A DNA stretch of 64,000 bases from Phytoseiulus persimilis (Eukaryota > Arthropoda > Arachnida > Mesostigmata > Phytoseiidae), in assembly GCA_037576195.1 (NCBI GenBank), contig CM075101.1:54560001-54624000 (forward strand), read 5' to 3'. Made by a program: the position numbers and the translations under genes. Every line of letters starts with the position of its first letter. Positions within the stretch are counted from its first letter, which is position 1. The notes beneath the pieces were generated by a model, which saw nothing but the letters and a program-made list of their open reading frames with translations, did no database searches and was not told the DNA's origin. Below are positions 11,478 to 22,279 of the stretch, one piece after another.

Positions 11478-13223
11478 TCAATGAGTTTCAACAAAGCATC
11501 GTACACACAACCACTTTTCACAGTCTTCACAACTGGTGTTGACTTTTTTCACCGTTCTCAGTGCTGCAGATCTACCCTGAGTGCTCGAGACCTTTGAGTA
11601 GCAGTTCTGACAAAGCCGCCTGATTTTCCTGCCTCGGCCGTCAGTGAGCTCAGTCCGAGCAAGACAATGCCGTTGCTTCGGCCGGAGAAAGCCAGACGAG
11701 GTCGAAGGGTTTTGAATGTCAAGAAGGTCCGCCAGAATCGCTTCCCGAAACTGCTTCATTGTCAAACCCCTTCCTGTGAGTTTGTTGAATATAATTCGCG
11801 AGTTCACGACGGCTGTATTCAGAATCAGTTCAAACACGACCTTGTGGTACCACCGGACTGTTTCTCTCAGGGGCGAATAGAAACTAGCCAGCTGATCTGA
11901 CATGTCTACGCCTTGCTTTTTCTTGTTATACTCAAGGATGACAGCGGGTGTGATTTTTCGAGAGCCATCTCTTCTCAACTTCCCGGAATCCACCATGCGT
12001 AGATCATGCTTCGTAGTCAGGAAGAAGACATCCCGTTTCGCTTTCCATTTACCGAGCACAATTCCGTCGGTCGATGCCTTGCCAATAATTTGATCTCGAC
12101 GTAATCGAGCGTCCACGACGCATCGCGGCAGATGCTTCCTGTTCTTGCGCAAAGTACCGACAAGATGTGTACCTCGTCGTAGAGTTTCTCTTGCAAGAGT
12201 AACAGAGGTGAAGTAGTTGTCGGTGACTAGGGTTCTTCCCTTATCGAAATATGGCTCGGCTAGCTCCAGCACTACGTTCGAAGGAAGATTTCCCGTGTGG
12301 ACAGCTGTTTTTCCTGCGTAAACTCGCATCCGAAAAACGTATCCGTCAGTGTTGCAAATTTTGAACATCTTTATACCATACTTGTGGCTCTTACCAGGCA
12401 TGTACTTCTTGGAAGAAAGCGGACCACTGAATGGGATCATAGTCTCGTCGACCGTGAGTTTCTCGCCAGGCTTGAAAACTTCGCAAAATTTGTCCTGTAG
12501 CATGTTCTGAATCTTGATGAATTTGCTACGCCTATCAATGTTTCCTCCCTCGTCATCATTCGAAAAGTGTACAAACCGAAGCAGTAATTGGAACCTGTTT
12601 CGGCTCATGCTTGAAGACACTAAGTCATTCTTATAGAAACAGTTCGTGCTCCAATAAAGCTCAATACTAGGATATGTTACAAGGCCCATGTACAGTATGA
12701 CGCCGAAAAATTTCCTCAACTCCTCCGGGTTTGTATCTCTCCAAGCATTCACTCGACTTTTCGGAGTGAGGGCTGCAGCGCTGTGGTACTTTCTCCCGTT
12801 CCCATTGGTTTCAGTAACAATGAACTCGAGCATTTCTTGGTCGAGAAAAGTTTTATACACCTCTCCTGGTCGCAACTGATCGAGGTCCAAAGGATAGGAT
12901 GGATGACTCCTGACAGTTTCTCGAGCAGAGCAACTGATTCTGCGGAGGAAATTCTCGTCTACTTCATTCCAAAGAAACGAAGAACTCGTGCTTGGCGACG
13001 CATGTTCTTCGAGGGATGCGATTGAGTTAGCGGAACCAGAGTCACTGTCCTCGAATCTCGCTTCCCCAAGAGAGAATTCCGATCCCGCATCGGAATACGA
13101 CTCACAATCACTCTCGCTGGCTGGAGTTGGGGACTCGAACGTGTCTTCACCTGGATCAGAGTTCTTCTTCCCTTTCGCCGAAGATCGAAGGCAGCGGTCA
13201 CTGCTGTACATCAACTTTGCCAT
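11478..13223 (-). CDS. piggyBac-family transposase, uninterrupted frame
   Basis: The frame opens at 13253, but the first ATG is at 13223, giving 581 residues, near the 594 of the founder piggyBac. An acidic Ser-rich N-terminus (about 80 residues) precedes the DDE_Tnp_1_7 core. The three catalytic Asp are visible in LTVDETMIPF (about residue 259), VTDNYFTS (about 335) and GVDMSDQ (about 440). The C-terminus has a Cys-rich finger (CQNC...CEDCEKWLCVRC), used by piggyBac proteins to bind their ends. No stop or frameshift was seen, so it may be functional. It sits inside LINE A on the same strand. TTAA-flanked inverted ends were not resolved. Confidence 0.9.
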   Translation of the reverse strand: MAKLMYSSDRCLRSSAKGKKNSDPGEDTFESPTPASESDCESYSDAGSEFSLGEARFEDSDSGSANSIASLEEHASPSTSSSFLWNEVDENFLRRISCSARETVRSHPSYPLDLDQLRPGEVYKTFLDQEMLEFIVTETNGNGRKYHSAAALTPKSRVNAWRDTNPEELRKFFGVILYMGLVTYPSIELYWSTNCFYKNDLVSSSMSRNRFQLLLRFVHFSNDDEGGNIDRRSKFIKIQNMLQDKFCEVFKPGEKLTVDETMIPFSGPLSSKKYMPGKSHKYGIKMFKICNTDGYVFRMRVYAGKTAVHTGNLPSNVVLELAEPYFDKGRTLVTDNYFTSVTLARETLRRGTHLVGTLRKNRKHLPRCVVDARLRRDQIIGKASTDGIVLGKWKAKRDVFFLTTKHDLRMVDSGKLRRDGSRKITPAVILEYNKKKQGVDMSDQLASFYSPLRETVRWYHKVVFELILNTAVVNSRIIFNKLTGRGLTMKQFREAILADLLDIQNPSTSSGFLRPKQRHCLARTELTDGRGRKIRRLCQNCYSKVSSTQGRSAALRTVKKVNTSCEDCEKWLCVRCFVETH

Positions 13224-13617
13224 CGCGCGAGTTTTATCGTATTGATCTGCCACAATCTCTACGATCTAGACCAGCACTGCGAAAACAGAGAGACAAACTT
13301 CGTTCCTCTCAGCGTAAATACTGCAGCCGTCGAGGAAGGAGTCGATATGATGGGCACTGGAATTCGACCAAGGAAGACGGACCGCCATCGACAGGGCCAA
13401 AGTAATTATCACTAGAAGGCGACGAGATTTTTCATAGCCATGAAGGCCAGCCCCTGGCCATTGCAATCTGAATTGAAGTCAAGACCAGAGTAGCAATTGA
13501 CATCGTCCGATCAAAGCCTCAACGCTCTCCGTGTCTACACGAGGCCTGAAACCACAAGTCACTCTGTAGGGCGCCGGCGTCCTACCGGCCGCCGGAAAAC
13601 CGTAGGACGCTGGCGGA
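13224..13617. other. piggyBac upstream flank with near-palindromic motif
   Basis: This holds the presumed transposase promoter and the right end of the piggyBac insertion. The near-palindromic motif GTAGGRCGCYGGCG occurs at about 13566 and 13603 here, and again at about 11311 on the other side of the transposase. These are candidate subterminal repeats. Plausible TTAA sites exist at about 11300 and 13637, but the inverted ends do not match cleanly. Confidence 0.35.
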
Positions 13618-15611
13618 CTACATGGCAGCGAACCTGTTAAGTAAGGCTATGAGGCTTCTGGGCATCCCGCATTCGCTTAGGATGTGCCAGAGCTTTGTTC
13701 TGTCTACTCTATCGTATGCTTTCGAGCAGTCGAGAAATGTGGCTTTCAGCCCTCTGCCCTCCTTTCTCGTCATTTCTATGATGGAGGTGACCATGAATAT
13801 ACAGTCATCCCCTCGTCTTTCTCGTCTATATCCATTGTGCATCTCACCCAGGATTCCGTGCTCTTCTATCCAGTCGTGTATTTTCTTGTTGATGACTCGG
13901 GCGAAAATACGGTATAGAAGATCTGTGATTGTTATTGGCCTGTATGTGGTTAGGTCCCCCTCACTGAGTCTTTTTTCTCAAAGGTTACCACTCTGCCTTC
14001 GCACCAGCTTCTGGGGATCTCTTCTTTCCCCACTAGCATTCTTGTGAAAATTTCCGCGAGGACAATGTGTCCTTCTTCCCCTAGACTTTTGATAGTTTCT
14101 CCTGCTATCATATCCGGGCCTGCGGCTGTCTCATTGGCTACGTTCTGTAATGCAATGTTTACGACCGTAGCGTTAATTTCGAACTCCGTGATAGGTTCTA
14201 TGACTCTACTCACTGTGTTTGATCTCTCCTTGTCGTCGACTTCCTCTCCGCCCAAAAGCTCTTTCAGCGTTTCGGTGAGATGTTTTCTGATCATGTCGTC
14301 TGCTATCGGCACTCCTCTCTCGTCTCTGATCACCATAGCGCTTTTGGGCCTCTCGTCTGTCTTTTTGACGTACGCCCAGAACCTTTTGGCTCTCTGGCTT
14401 CTTGGGCATCTGATTATACAGTCGTACATTCTCTTATCTTTTTCGGCCATTCCATATGCTATTTGTTTGCCTACATCCCTGACTGCTTTTTGGTATTCTC
14501 TGCTGATCTCCTCAGCTTTTCCCCCATCTTTTTTTCTCCTCGCCTCTCTGAGTCGTCTTCCGATCTCTTTGAGGGCTTTGTCCAGGGTTCGGATATTCTT
14601 CGACCACTTGGGGTACTTTCGGTTAATTTTTACCTTTACTGTCGCAGTTCTGGCATGCTTTTTCATTACCTCTAACAATTTCTTATACTCCACTGTTTTG
14701 CCTTTGGCTTGGAGCACACTCAGCTCCCGTCTAGTGAGCTCTCCTATCATTCTCCTGTCAAGTTTGGCTACCACACTTTTCCCTTTATTCTTCGGGGTCT
14801 CGCCTCCCAGGACTAAAATCTCAAGGTTTATCATGTTGTGGTCAGACAGTTCTCCGCTTCTGTCGCCCTCCTGATCTATTTCCATGCTCTTCACCTGTTT
14901 TCTGAGCTTGTCGTTGCACAGCACATAGTCCAGTACTGCTCCCCCTCTGGTTAGCCTTCCCTTGCATATCTCGTTTAGGTTTAGGATCTCAAGTCGATTC
15001 TTCTGTGAAAAATCCACGAGCAGGTCCCCACGGACATTCTGCACTTCTGCGAACTGCGCTAGGTGTGCGTTCATGTCGCCTCCTACTAGTATCAAGGAGT
15101 TAGTCTTTCTCCTTCTCTCGAGGACTCCTTCTAGTTTCTTGTATGTCTCAACATTATTGCGGACGCTTTCGTGTGCTACGTACACACTGATGATTATCAA
15201 GTCTTGTTTTTGCAGTGTCATGCCCACTGCCACAAAGTCCTTCTCTCTTTCCACCCGTTCCTGCTCTTTGAGGCTGACCGGGATCAGGATGCCGGTTCCA
15301 CCGCTGGCGTGTTTCCCAGACCGTCCATCCCTGTTTGAGCCTACGAATCTGTAGCCTTTTATTTTTGGTGATACCTCGTCATTCATGAGTTTTGTTTCGC
15401 TTAACATGATTATACCTTCTCTCATGCCTCCAAAAGCATTCATCGTCAGTTTCTTCCATTTCTCTTTTGTCCTGCCCCCAGCTAGATTGAAAACACATAT
15501 GTTTAGGGTGTCTAGATTAACAAACGCATTTTTATTTTTCATGCCTCTGCCTCGCACCCTTCTTTCTTTTTTAACCTCTGAAGCAGTCTTTCGCTTCTTT
15601 GGGCAGGACAC
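13618..15611 (-). pseudogene. LINE A ORF2, APE endonuclease and N-half of reverse transcriptase
   Basis: The long frame 15611-13950 has no ATG at its first codon, and the first Met-rich candidate is near 15542. It contains the endonuclease motifs IMLSETKLM, GGTGILI, VGGDMNAHL, LDYVLC and SDHNMI, then a linker and AAGPDMIAGE, the entry to the reverse transcriptase. A frameshift at about 13970 moves to the 13842-13618 frame with HNGYRRERRGDD and LDCSKAYDRVD. The domain stops at 13618, where the piggyBac insertion begins. In the live element this protein nicks DNA and copies the LINE RNA in place. Confidence 0.8.
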
Positions 15612-15867
15612 CTCATCCTATTTCTCCCACGATTTTTAACCCCGGCCAGGTTTTTGGTATGGGTTTCCCCTACCCCTGGTCGGATACGGGGCAGAGATCG
15701 TTGAGTATGGAGCGTCTCCGCTCCATCTTACTCCTCTGCCCCTGTGTGCACTTCTTTGGGCACTTCTATCGCTGTTCTGTTGTGGGGTAGCTGCCCCTCT
15801 GAACCACCTATGCGGGTTACCTGAGCTCCCCGCTTGTTGCTGGGTAACACTCGGCCCCAGGTTCGTA

Positions 15868-16886
15868 TCACGGGCCAGTCTCTCGGCCCCCGTCTCTTTT
15901 CTCTGGGCCAGAGTCAGTCTTTTGAACTCCGCCCTTTTCTTTGCATTCCTCTTCTGAGGCTTTCGCCGTTTCGCCGAACCATTCCACGATGGACTCTGCT
16001 ACTTTCTCCTTACCCACAGGTGTAAGGATTGGCTGCCTTTTGAGACTAGCCTGTGCCGCACCGCACTGAGTCCATTGGTTGGCCACTATGTGCCAAAGGT
16101 TCAAAATGCGGATCTTGCATCCGCCACACTCTCTGATGGTCTCTTTCACCCACTCACAGATCTTGTCGTTAATCTCCTCGGCAACTTGCCTGAGTGAGTC
16201 GACCGGAGGGGTGACCAGAGTTGCCCAGGTGACAGAGTCAACCCCGGGCTGCGCTGCCACTTCGTTCAGCGCGCTCTGAAGTGTGTTGACCACTTCATCT
16301 ATTTCCGTAGGCCTAAATTTGGCGCTCAACAGGTCGCCTAGGCCTACAAACCAGAGGATGTCTTTTACCTCTGTTTCTGGTCTTTTGCCCAGAAATGCCT
16401 TGGTTTTCTCAAGGTGTTCATTTATTGTCTTGGGCAAATTGCCCTGTTTGATCGTTACGCCTTTTTTATAGATTGCTCTCAAGCCATGGGGCGTATCCAT
16501 GACATCTGATAGCGGCCCATCGCCTGCTATCAATACCAGATTTACATCTTCTGGTTCATCGACGGAGCCTTCAGTCTCCATCCGTTCAGGGCACATTCGT
16601 GTCCCTGTCGTTCTTTCTCTCTCTAGATACTCTCTGTACCTTTTATTTGTCTCATTTAGCGAGCTATTCAGCTCGATTAGTTGATCTTGCATGGCAATGA
16701 TCCCAATTCTGCTGAGAGTTTCTTACTGACTTGCTTTTGGTCGTTGAGTTCTTTTACAACGTTGCCAAAGCTGCCACAGTGCTTGCAATTAGTCATAAGC
16801 GCGCATGGGATGCATTGGACTTTGGGATCAGACTCCAACGCCCGCATCATCACTACGCATTTTGCACATGCCTTCAATTGTGCCAT
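15868..16886 (-). pseudogene. LINE A ORF1, zinc-finger and esterase-like protein, frameshifted
   Basis: It starts at an ATG (16886). The first 65 codons hold a Cys array (CAKC, CIPC, CKHC). A frameshift near 16690 leads to the longer frame, 16692-15868. That begins with a coiled-coil-like stretch, then a degenerate SGNH-like domain: LVLIAGDGPLSD near block I, LWFVGLGDLLS near the GxND block and LTPVGKEKVAE near the end. A second copy at 21010-22187 shares this structure. Expected role: RNA binding and ribonucleoprotein assembly. Confidence 0.65.
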
Positions 16887-19109
16887 TTTTTTTTTTCTTT
16901 TTCCCCGAGTTCTTTCACGGGTTTTTGTTACCTATCACTCACCAACTGTCCTCTGCGTGAAATTCTTTCCACACGCACTTCACGGAACCACTTTTTTTCG
17001 AAAAAAAGCGCTAACACGGACCACCACGAGCTCACCCTGCCTTAGCAGACGACAAGATTGTGGGAGACCACATGAGTTTGTCTGGGAGAATCTACTTTCC
17101 TCGGTAGCACTTTTTGAAGGGGGACGGCCATTGTCCCGAAAAAACATGGCCGTTCTGCCGTCAGCTTGTTACGGGAGAGGAGGAGCGGGGGGGAAACAGT
17201 GGAGAACGAGCGGTTGGTATCGTTGAGGGCTCTCTGGAACATCTTGAGAACTTTTCACCATCGCCATATTACCCGCACAATAGTGGACGTCCACCGCAGT
17301 GACTCTGTCAGCTCGTTAATCAGCTCAACAAAGCCACTACCCCGCAGTTGAGTGGCACGGTCGGGAGGTGCGTTACCTCTGTGCTTCGCCTCAAGATGAG
17401 CCTTGAGTAGATCCTTGTCATGTTGTAGTTAACCAGTTGAGGCCCACGAGGGTTCCTATATCACTAGAAACTCTTTTAGAACGTGCCCCCGAGGGAATGG
17501 TCGGGGGATTCCCCCAACTGCTTGAAGCCGGGCGATAAATTTCTATGCAATCTTATTGAGAGCGTCGATCTTGTCTCGTGATCTTTTCTTCCTGCACTGG
17601 AGGTAAAGGAACTATCCTACGGCTTTGACACGATGAAAAAAGGCGCTGATACCGCTCTCTCTTCTCTGTTTGGTGAAGGCTCACGGTCACTTCATATTTA
17701 TCTACCGAACTGTTACCCGTCACAAGGAAAAATGAATGGGGTTTCGTCGTTTTGTAGTCGGGTTCGACAGTGGCATTCGGTCAGTAATTTTGCTGCGTGG
17801 CAGCTGATGCGCTTCCGATCAGCGCTGAGAGCCTTACTCTCCCGCGCTGAAAGTTGCAGTCGCATGAATCTTCCTCGATCTCCGGTCTGACTAATTCGGT
17901 TCCCTCAGCGTACCCGATCGGGTCCCTGCTCCCTGAGCTTTCGATCAAACATTCAGTTCCCCTAATACTACAAGACTAACAGTCTTCCCGGCCATAGGCG
18001 AGCGCCGGCCTGTGATGCTGCCTCTGAAAGAATATGCTCGTGTGCTGGATCCGAATCTAACGATTATTTTTGCCAAACACTGAAACTAATTTTCTCAGAA
18101 AAATATTCAAAGAGAACTCTCTGCATTGGCCTCATACAGGGGGAGCAGGTCGGAGCTCGACGACAGCATTGTGAACGATCTTCCGCGATCAGATGCCTAG
18201 GACGATGATGGGAAGCCTCCAAGGACCAGAGCGAAACTAGGAATCAGAGATTGGAGACCTCGCCTCAATCTTGGAGTTCGAGAACCTCGTTCTCAACCAT
18301 GATCTCGAAGAGCTTGATTCGGGAGGAGGAAAAGAACTTCTCTGGCTGAGACTCCCATATATTCCATTTTCCGGGAACGCTCCCGTATGGTATCCATTTT
18401 GTACAGAAAGAGTGCTCCTTCCTTCCCGAAAATTGATGGATCAGAAGAGGAAACGAGTTCACTTGGAACGGACGAGCAGTGCCAGTCTTCCCGTCCAGCG
18501 ATCTGCGTACATGGGGGTTCACCAAGAGGGAGCATGTCCAATCGCTCCGAGCTCCGCTAACCACCCCTGTGCCGAGCTGGCAGTGGTCAACATGTTTGGA
18601 CATTTCTCGCACGAAGGAATAAGTCTTCCCAGGAGCTCCCTCCTGAGCTTCACTGAGTTCGTGGGGGGTTCGTCCTGAGCTCTCCCAACCTAGGCCATGT
18701 CCCCCTGCCAGCATGTCCCCATTCGCTCAGACCGCTCAACCATCCGATGAATGTATGAAATGTTGGACAGGCCTCGTTCCGTTTCAATTACCCAGAGCAT
18801 CTGGGGTTTCAAACGGGAACCTCACAATCTCGACACAGGGGCGCAGCAGCGGAATATGCTGTTGCGGTTTTTCTGGGTACCTGCCGAGTTCGGGCATACC
18901 TGATGAGGAGCGGGAGCGCCCGGGTGAAATTGAGTTAAACTTCGAAATAATGGATCGGGCTTCCGAAGGAATTCGGCGAGAGGCACACCATGAGATAGAG
19001 AGAGAGCATCGCAACCGCGAGAGATGCATAAAACGTGCTTGATGCGCCTGCTTCGTTTCATTCGAGTGTTTGGGTCTGACTGCATTGTAGCTCCAAACTT
19101 CACAATGAA
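16887..19109. repeat. 2.2-kb sequence upstream of LINE A, duplicated at 29454-31679
   Basis: Base-by-base reading shows the same sequence at about 29454-31679, with scattered substitutions and small indels. It either belongs to LINE A as an unusually long 5' region or marks a duplication that carried LINE A with it. Open frames exist in it, for example 18271-18678 plus and 18265-18714 minus. Indels between the two copies change their frames, which argues against coding. Confidence 0.7.
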
Positions 19110-19773
19110 CACCATCTGCAGTGCTCACCGCGTGGGGCTCCCACAGCCATATTCGACCAGGATCAATGGTCCGACCTCGACATCTCTGGTACCTGAGGAA
19201 CGAGAATCTCCTGAAGGTGATATGGATATGAACGTGCCGTGGTTCGTGAGCTTCGTCGGGGTCGAAGCGGACGAATGTGACGCTGGTTCCGCTGCAGACT
19301 CTGGTTACGTCGCTGACACGGAGTCCGATACAGACGACGTGAAGAGCTCGGATTCGGAATGGAGTGCAGCGGACACAGAGCCCGATACCGACTGCATGGA
19401 GAGCTCGGATATGGAATCGAGCGGAGCAGACACGGAGTCCGATACCGACTACGTTGAGAGCTCGGAGGTGGAGTGGAGTGATGCGGAAGACATGCCGATG
19501 GAAAACGACAGCGTCCATGATGGAGGTCAAGTGTCAAGCGAGGTCAAGTGTAGCGTAGCCCCGATCAACTTCTTCCAGCCAGTTCAAAGCTTGTTCGACC
19601 TGCTGGATTCCCAACAGACGGAGCCGATCCAACAGCAGGAGAGTCCGTCGGCAAAGTTGGAGGAGATTCTGAGGTTCCTTGAAACGGGCGACGAAATAAT
19701 CTTCGAGAAGCAGCAGAGGAAGCACCGAGACTACCTTGCCTGGGCTGACAGCTGTCTCTCGACACCCCAATAA
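19024..19773 (+). CDS. Acidic-repeat protein, unknown function (possibly 3' exon)
   Basis: This 249-codon plus-strand frame starts at an ATG at 19024. Its first about 30 codons lie in the duplicated LINE A upstream sequence, and the rest is unique. A second in-frame Met near residue 28 could be the real start, or the unique part may be a terminal exon. The middle holds about three imperfect acidic repeats of roughly 22-24 residues (ADTESDTDYVESS type), rich in Asp, Glu and Ser with Trp. The C-terminal third is predicted helical. No signal peptide or known domain was recognised. The stop at 19773 is followed 31 bp later by AATAAA, typical of a genuine 3' end. Confidence 0.5.
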   Translation: MHKTCLMRLLRFIRVFGSDCIVAPNFTMNTICSAHRVGLPQPYSTRINGPTSTSLVPEERESPEGDMDMNVPWFVSFVGVEADECDAGSAADSGYVADTESDTDDVKSSDSEWSAADTEPDTDCMESSDMESSGADTESDTDYVESSEVEWSDAEDMPMENDSVHDGGQVSSEVKCSVAPINFFQPVQSLFDLLDSQQTEPIQQQESPSAKLEEILRFLETGDEIIFEKQQRKHRDYLAWADSCLSTPQ

Positions 19774-19803
19774 CTTCTCCTTTGTGAAGTCCTCGATTTC
19801 GAA

Positions 19804-19809
19804 AATAAA
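19804..19809 (+). terminator. Poly(A) signal AATAAA of the acidic-repeat gene
   Basis: AATAAA lies 31 bp after the stop codon at 19773 on the same strand. It is the expected place for cleavage and polyadenylation signals. Confidence 0.5.
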
Positions 19810-20375
19810 GGTCTTATTCTATGTGATGAGTGTTCCATAATGCAAGTGGTAAGAGACAGATAACCACTACGACGTTCGCTTCCATTGATGATATCAACCC
19901 AAACGAATACCACTCTTGATTACATCAAATCTCGACTGCTATGGCTGGAGCCAGTCCTTGCGAGCATTATTTGTTCCGTCAAAATCATTCGAATCATCAA
20001 TCTTGTATGGATCGAGGGTGCAATTGATGAAAATTCCCGAGAGGACTGGCTCCAGCAATGACCTCGATTGTACCAACTAAGGTCATGTTAACGCTCGATT
20101 GTATCGAAACCTCGACCAAATCGACAGTCCAGGATTCATGACATTTGTTGTTGAATGAAGTGAGGTCCAACTGTACCTCATTTCGGCTATGACAGCGACG
20201 ACGGTGGCGATTGTGAATACGGTTTTCGATTACTCGAACCTCCACGAGGACTACGTTATCAACGGGAGCAAAGCAGCCACTGCGATGCAAAGTGAATGGC
20301 TTGCGGAATTTTCGAGTTCTGCGTGATTTCACAAAACTCCAGGAAGTCTTGTCCGGATCTCCCTCATTGATGACC
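19810..20375. other. Non-coding spacer with a small imperfect foldback
   Basis: No coding frame is convincing. GGCTGGAGCCAGTCCT near 19941 and its reverse complement near 20041 can pair across about 80 bp, with weaker pairing outside. This may be a short miniature transposon or a chance palindrome. Confidence 0.35.
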
Positions 20376-22187
20376 CGAGATCGTTCAGATTTGTCGTCGA
20401 CTTCGTCTCCGCCCAGAAGCTCTTTCAGCGTTCCGGTTCCTGATCATGTCGTCTGCTATCGGCACTCGTCTCTGATCACCGAAGCGCTTTTGGGCCTCTC
20501 GTCTGTATTTTTTACGTACGCCCAGAACCTTTTGGCTCTTTGGCTTCTTTGGCATCTGATTATATAGTCGTACACTCTCTTACCTTTTTCAGCAACTTCA
20601 TCTGCTATTTGTTTGCTTACATCCCTTTCCACCCTTCCTTCCTCTTTGAGGCTGTCAGGGATCAGGATGCCGGTTCCACCGCTGGCGTGTTTCCCAGACC
20701 GACCATCCCTGTTTGACCCTACAAATCTGTAGCCTTTGATTTTTGGTGGTACCTCGTCGTTCATGAGTTTTGTTTCGCTCAACACGATTATTCGTTCTTT
20801 CGTGTCTTCGAAAGAATTCCTCATAGGCTTCTTCCATTTCGCTTTTGTCCTGCCCCCAGCTAGATTGAAAACACATATGTTCAGGGTGTCCAGATTAACA
20901 AACGCATTTTCATTTTTCATGCCTCTGCCCCTCACCCTTATTTTTTTCTTCTAACCTCTGAAGCAGTATTTTCGCTTCTTTGGGCAGGACACCTGATACC
21001 TTATCCTATTTATCCCACGGGTTTTTTTCCCCGGCCAGGTTTTTGGTATGGGTTCCCCCTACCCCTGGTCGGATAAGGGGCAGAGGTCATTGAGTATGGA
21101 ACGTCTCCGCTCCACCTTGCTCCTCTACCCCTGTGTGCATTCCTTTGGGCACCCCTGTTGCTGTTCTGTTGTGGGGTAGCTGCCCTCCTGTACCACCTAT
21201 GTGGGTTGCCTGTGCTCCCCGCTGGATGCTGGGGAGCACTTGGCCCCAGGTTCACGTCACGGGCCAGTCTTTCGGCCCCAGTCTCTTCTTTTTTTGGGCT
21301 AGAGTCAGTCTTTTGAGCTCCGCCCTTATCTTGGCTACCTCTTCGTCTACCTGAGGCTTTCGCCGTTTCACTATGCCATTCCACAATGGTCTCTGCCACA
21401 TTCTCCTCACCCACAGGTGTAAGGATTGTCTGCCTCTTAAGACTAGCCTGTGCCGTGCCGAACTGAGTCCATTGATTGGCCACTATGTGCCAAAGGTTCA
21501 AAATGCGGATCTTGCATCCGCCACACTCCTTGATGGTCTCTTTAACCCACTCACAGATATTGTCGTTTATCTCCTCGGCTACTTGCCTGAGTGAGTCGAC
21601 AGGTGGGGTGATCAGAGTTGCCCAGGTGACAAAGTCAACCTCGGGCTGCGCCGCCACTTCGTTCAGCGCGCTCTGAAGTGTGTTGAACACTTCATCGATT
21701 TCTGTAGGGCCTAAATTTGGCGCTCAACAGGTCGCCTAGGCCAACAAACCAGAGGATGTCTTTCACCTCTGTTTCTGGCCTTTTGCTCAGAAATACCTTG
21801 GTTTTCTCAAGGTGTTCATCTATGGTCTCGGGCCAGTTGCCCTGCTCAATTGTTACGCCCTTTTTGTATATCGCTCTCAAGCCATGGGGCGTATGCATGA
21901 CATCTGATAGCGGCCCATCGCCTGCTATCAATACCAGATTGACTTCCTCTGGTTCGTAAACCATTAATTCAGGGCACACTCGTGTCCCTGTTGCTCTATC
22001 TTTTTCAAGATACTCTCTGTATCTTCTATTTGTTTCATTTAGCGAGCTGTTCAGCTCGATGAGTTGATCTTGCATAGCAATGATCTTATCTTTTGCCTCT
22101 CGCAATTCTGCTGAGAGTTTCTCACTGACTTGCTTTTGGTCGTTGAGTTCTTTTACAACGTTGCCAGAGCTGCCACGGTGGTTGCAA
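20376..22187 (-). mobile_element. LINE A copy 2, internally deleted (3' portion)
   Basis: This aligns to copy 1 from about 14216 upwards. The reverse transcriptase and 3' tail are absent. An internal deletion near 20620-20630 joins sequence equivalent to 14480 with 15240, removing most of the endonuclease. ORF1 follows. Beyond 22187 the copy is interrupted by the Helitron and resumes at 29352. Confidence 0.8.
21010..22187 (-). pseudogene. LINE A copy 2 ORF1, frameshifted and split by the Helitron
   Basis: The frames 22187-21692 and 21690-21010 are joined by a one-base insertion at about 21700 relative to copy 1. The esterase-like motifs LVLIAGDGPLSD, LWFVGLGDLLS and LTPVGEENVAE are kept. The first roughly 30 codons, with the Cys array, lie on the far side of the Helitron (29352-29453), where a further 4-bp insertion breaks the frame. 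It is clearly non-functional. Confidence 0.65.
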
Positions 22188-22279
22188 TCCTTATCCTTAC
22201 TATATATAATCGGCTTCGTCTGTAAGTTTGTCAGTTTGTCAGTTTGTCTGTTTGTCCGCACTTTTTATGGAACACATGG

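Larger units (their letters stand above)
5528..16886 (-). mobile_element. LINE family A copy 1, CR1-like, interrupted by Gypsy and piggyBac
   Basis: Reading the minus strand from 16886 gives ORF1 (two frames), ORF2 with APE endonuclease and reverse transcriptase, a C-terminal zinc motif, AATAAA (5549-5544) and a short tail of GATT/AATC repeats at 5528-5543. The ORF2 is cut by the piggyBac insertion (about 11.24-13.62 kb) and by the Gypsy element (6257-10446). Removing both restores the expected domain order. The 5' end is unclear, because a second LINE A copy shares a further 2.2 kb upstream. Confidence 0.8.

Noticed and set aside
14044..14874. 276-codon plus-strand hydrophobic ORF
   Set aside because: It is the complement of the LINE A APE/RT ORF. 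The hydrophobicity is a by-product of antisense codons.
18265..18714. 149-codon minus-strand ORF with a counterpart at 30834-31283
   Set aside because: The central part differs between copies by compensating frame-changing indels, and frames on the opposite strand are equally open, so no coding constraint is visible.
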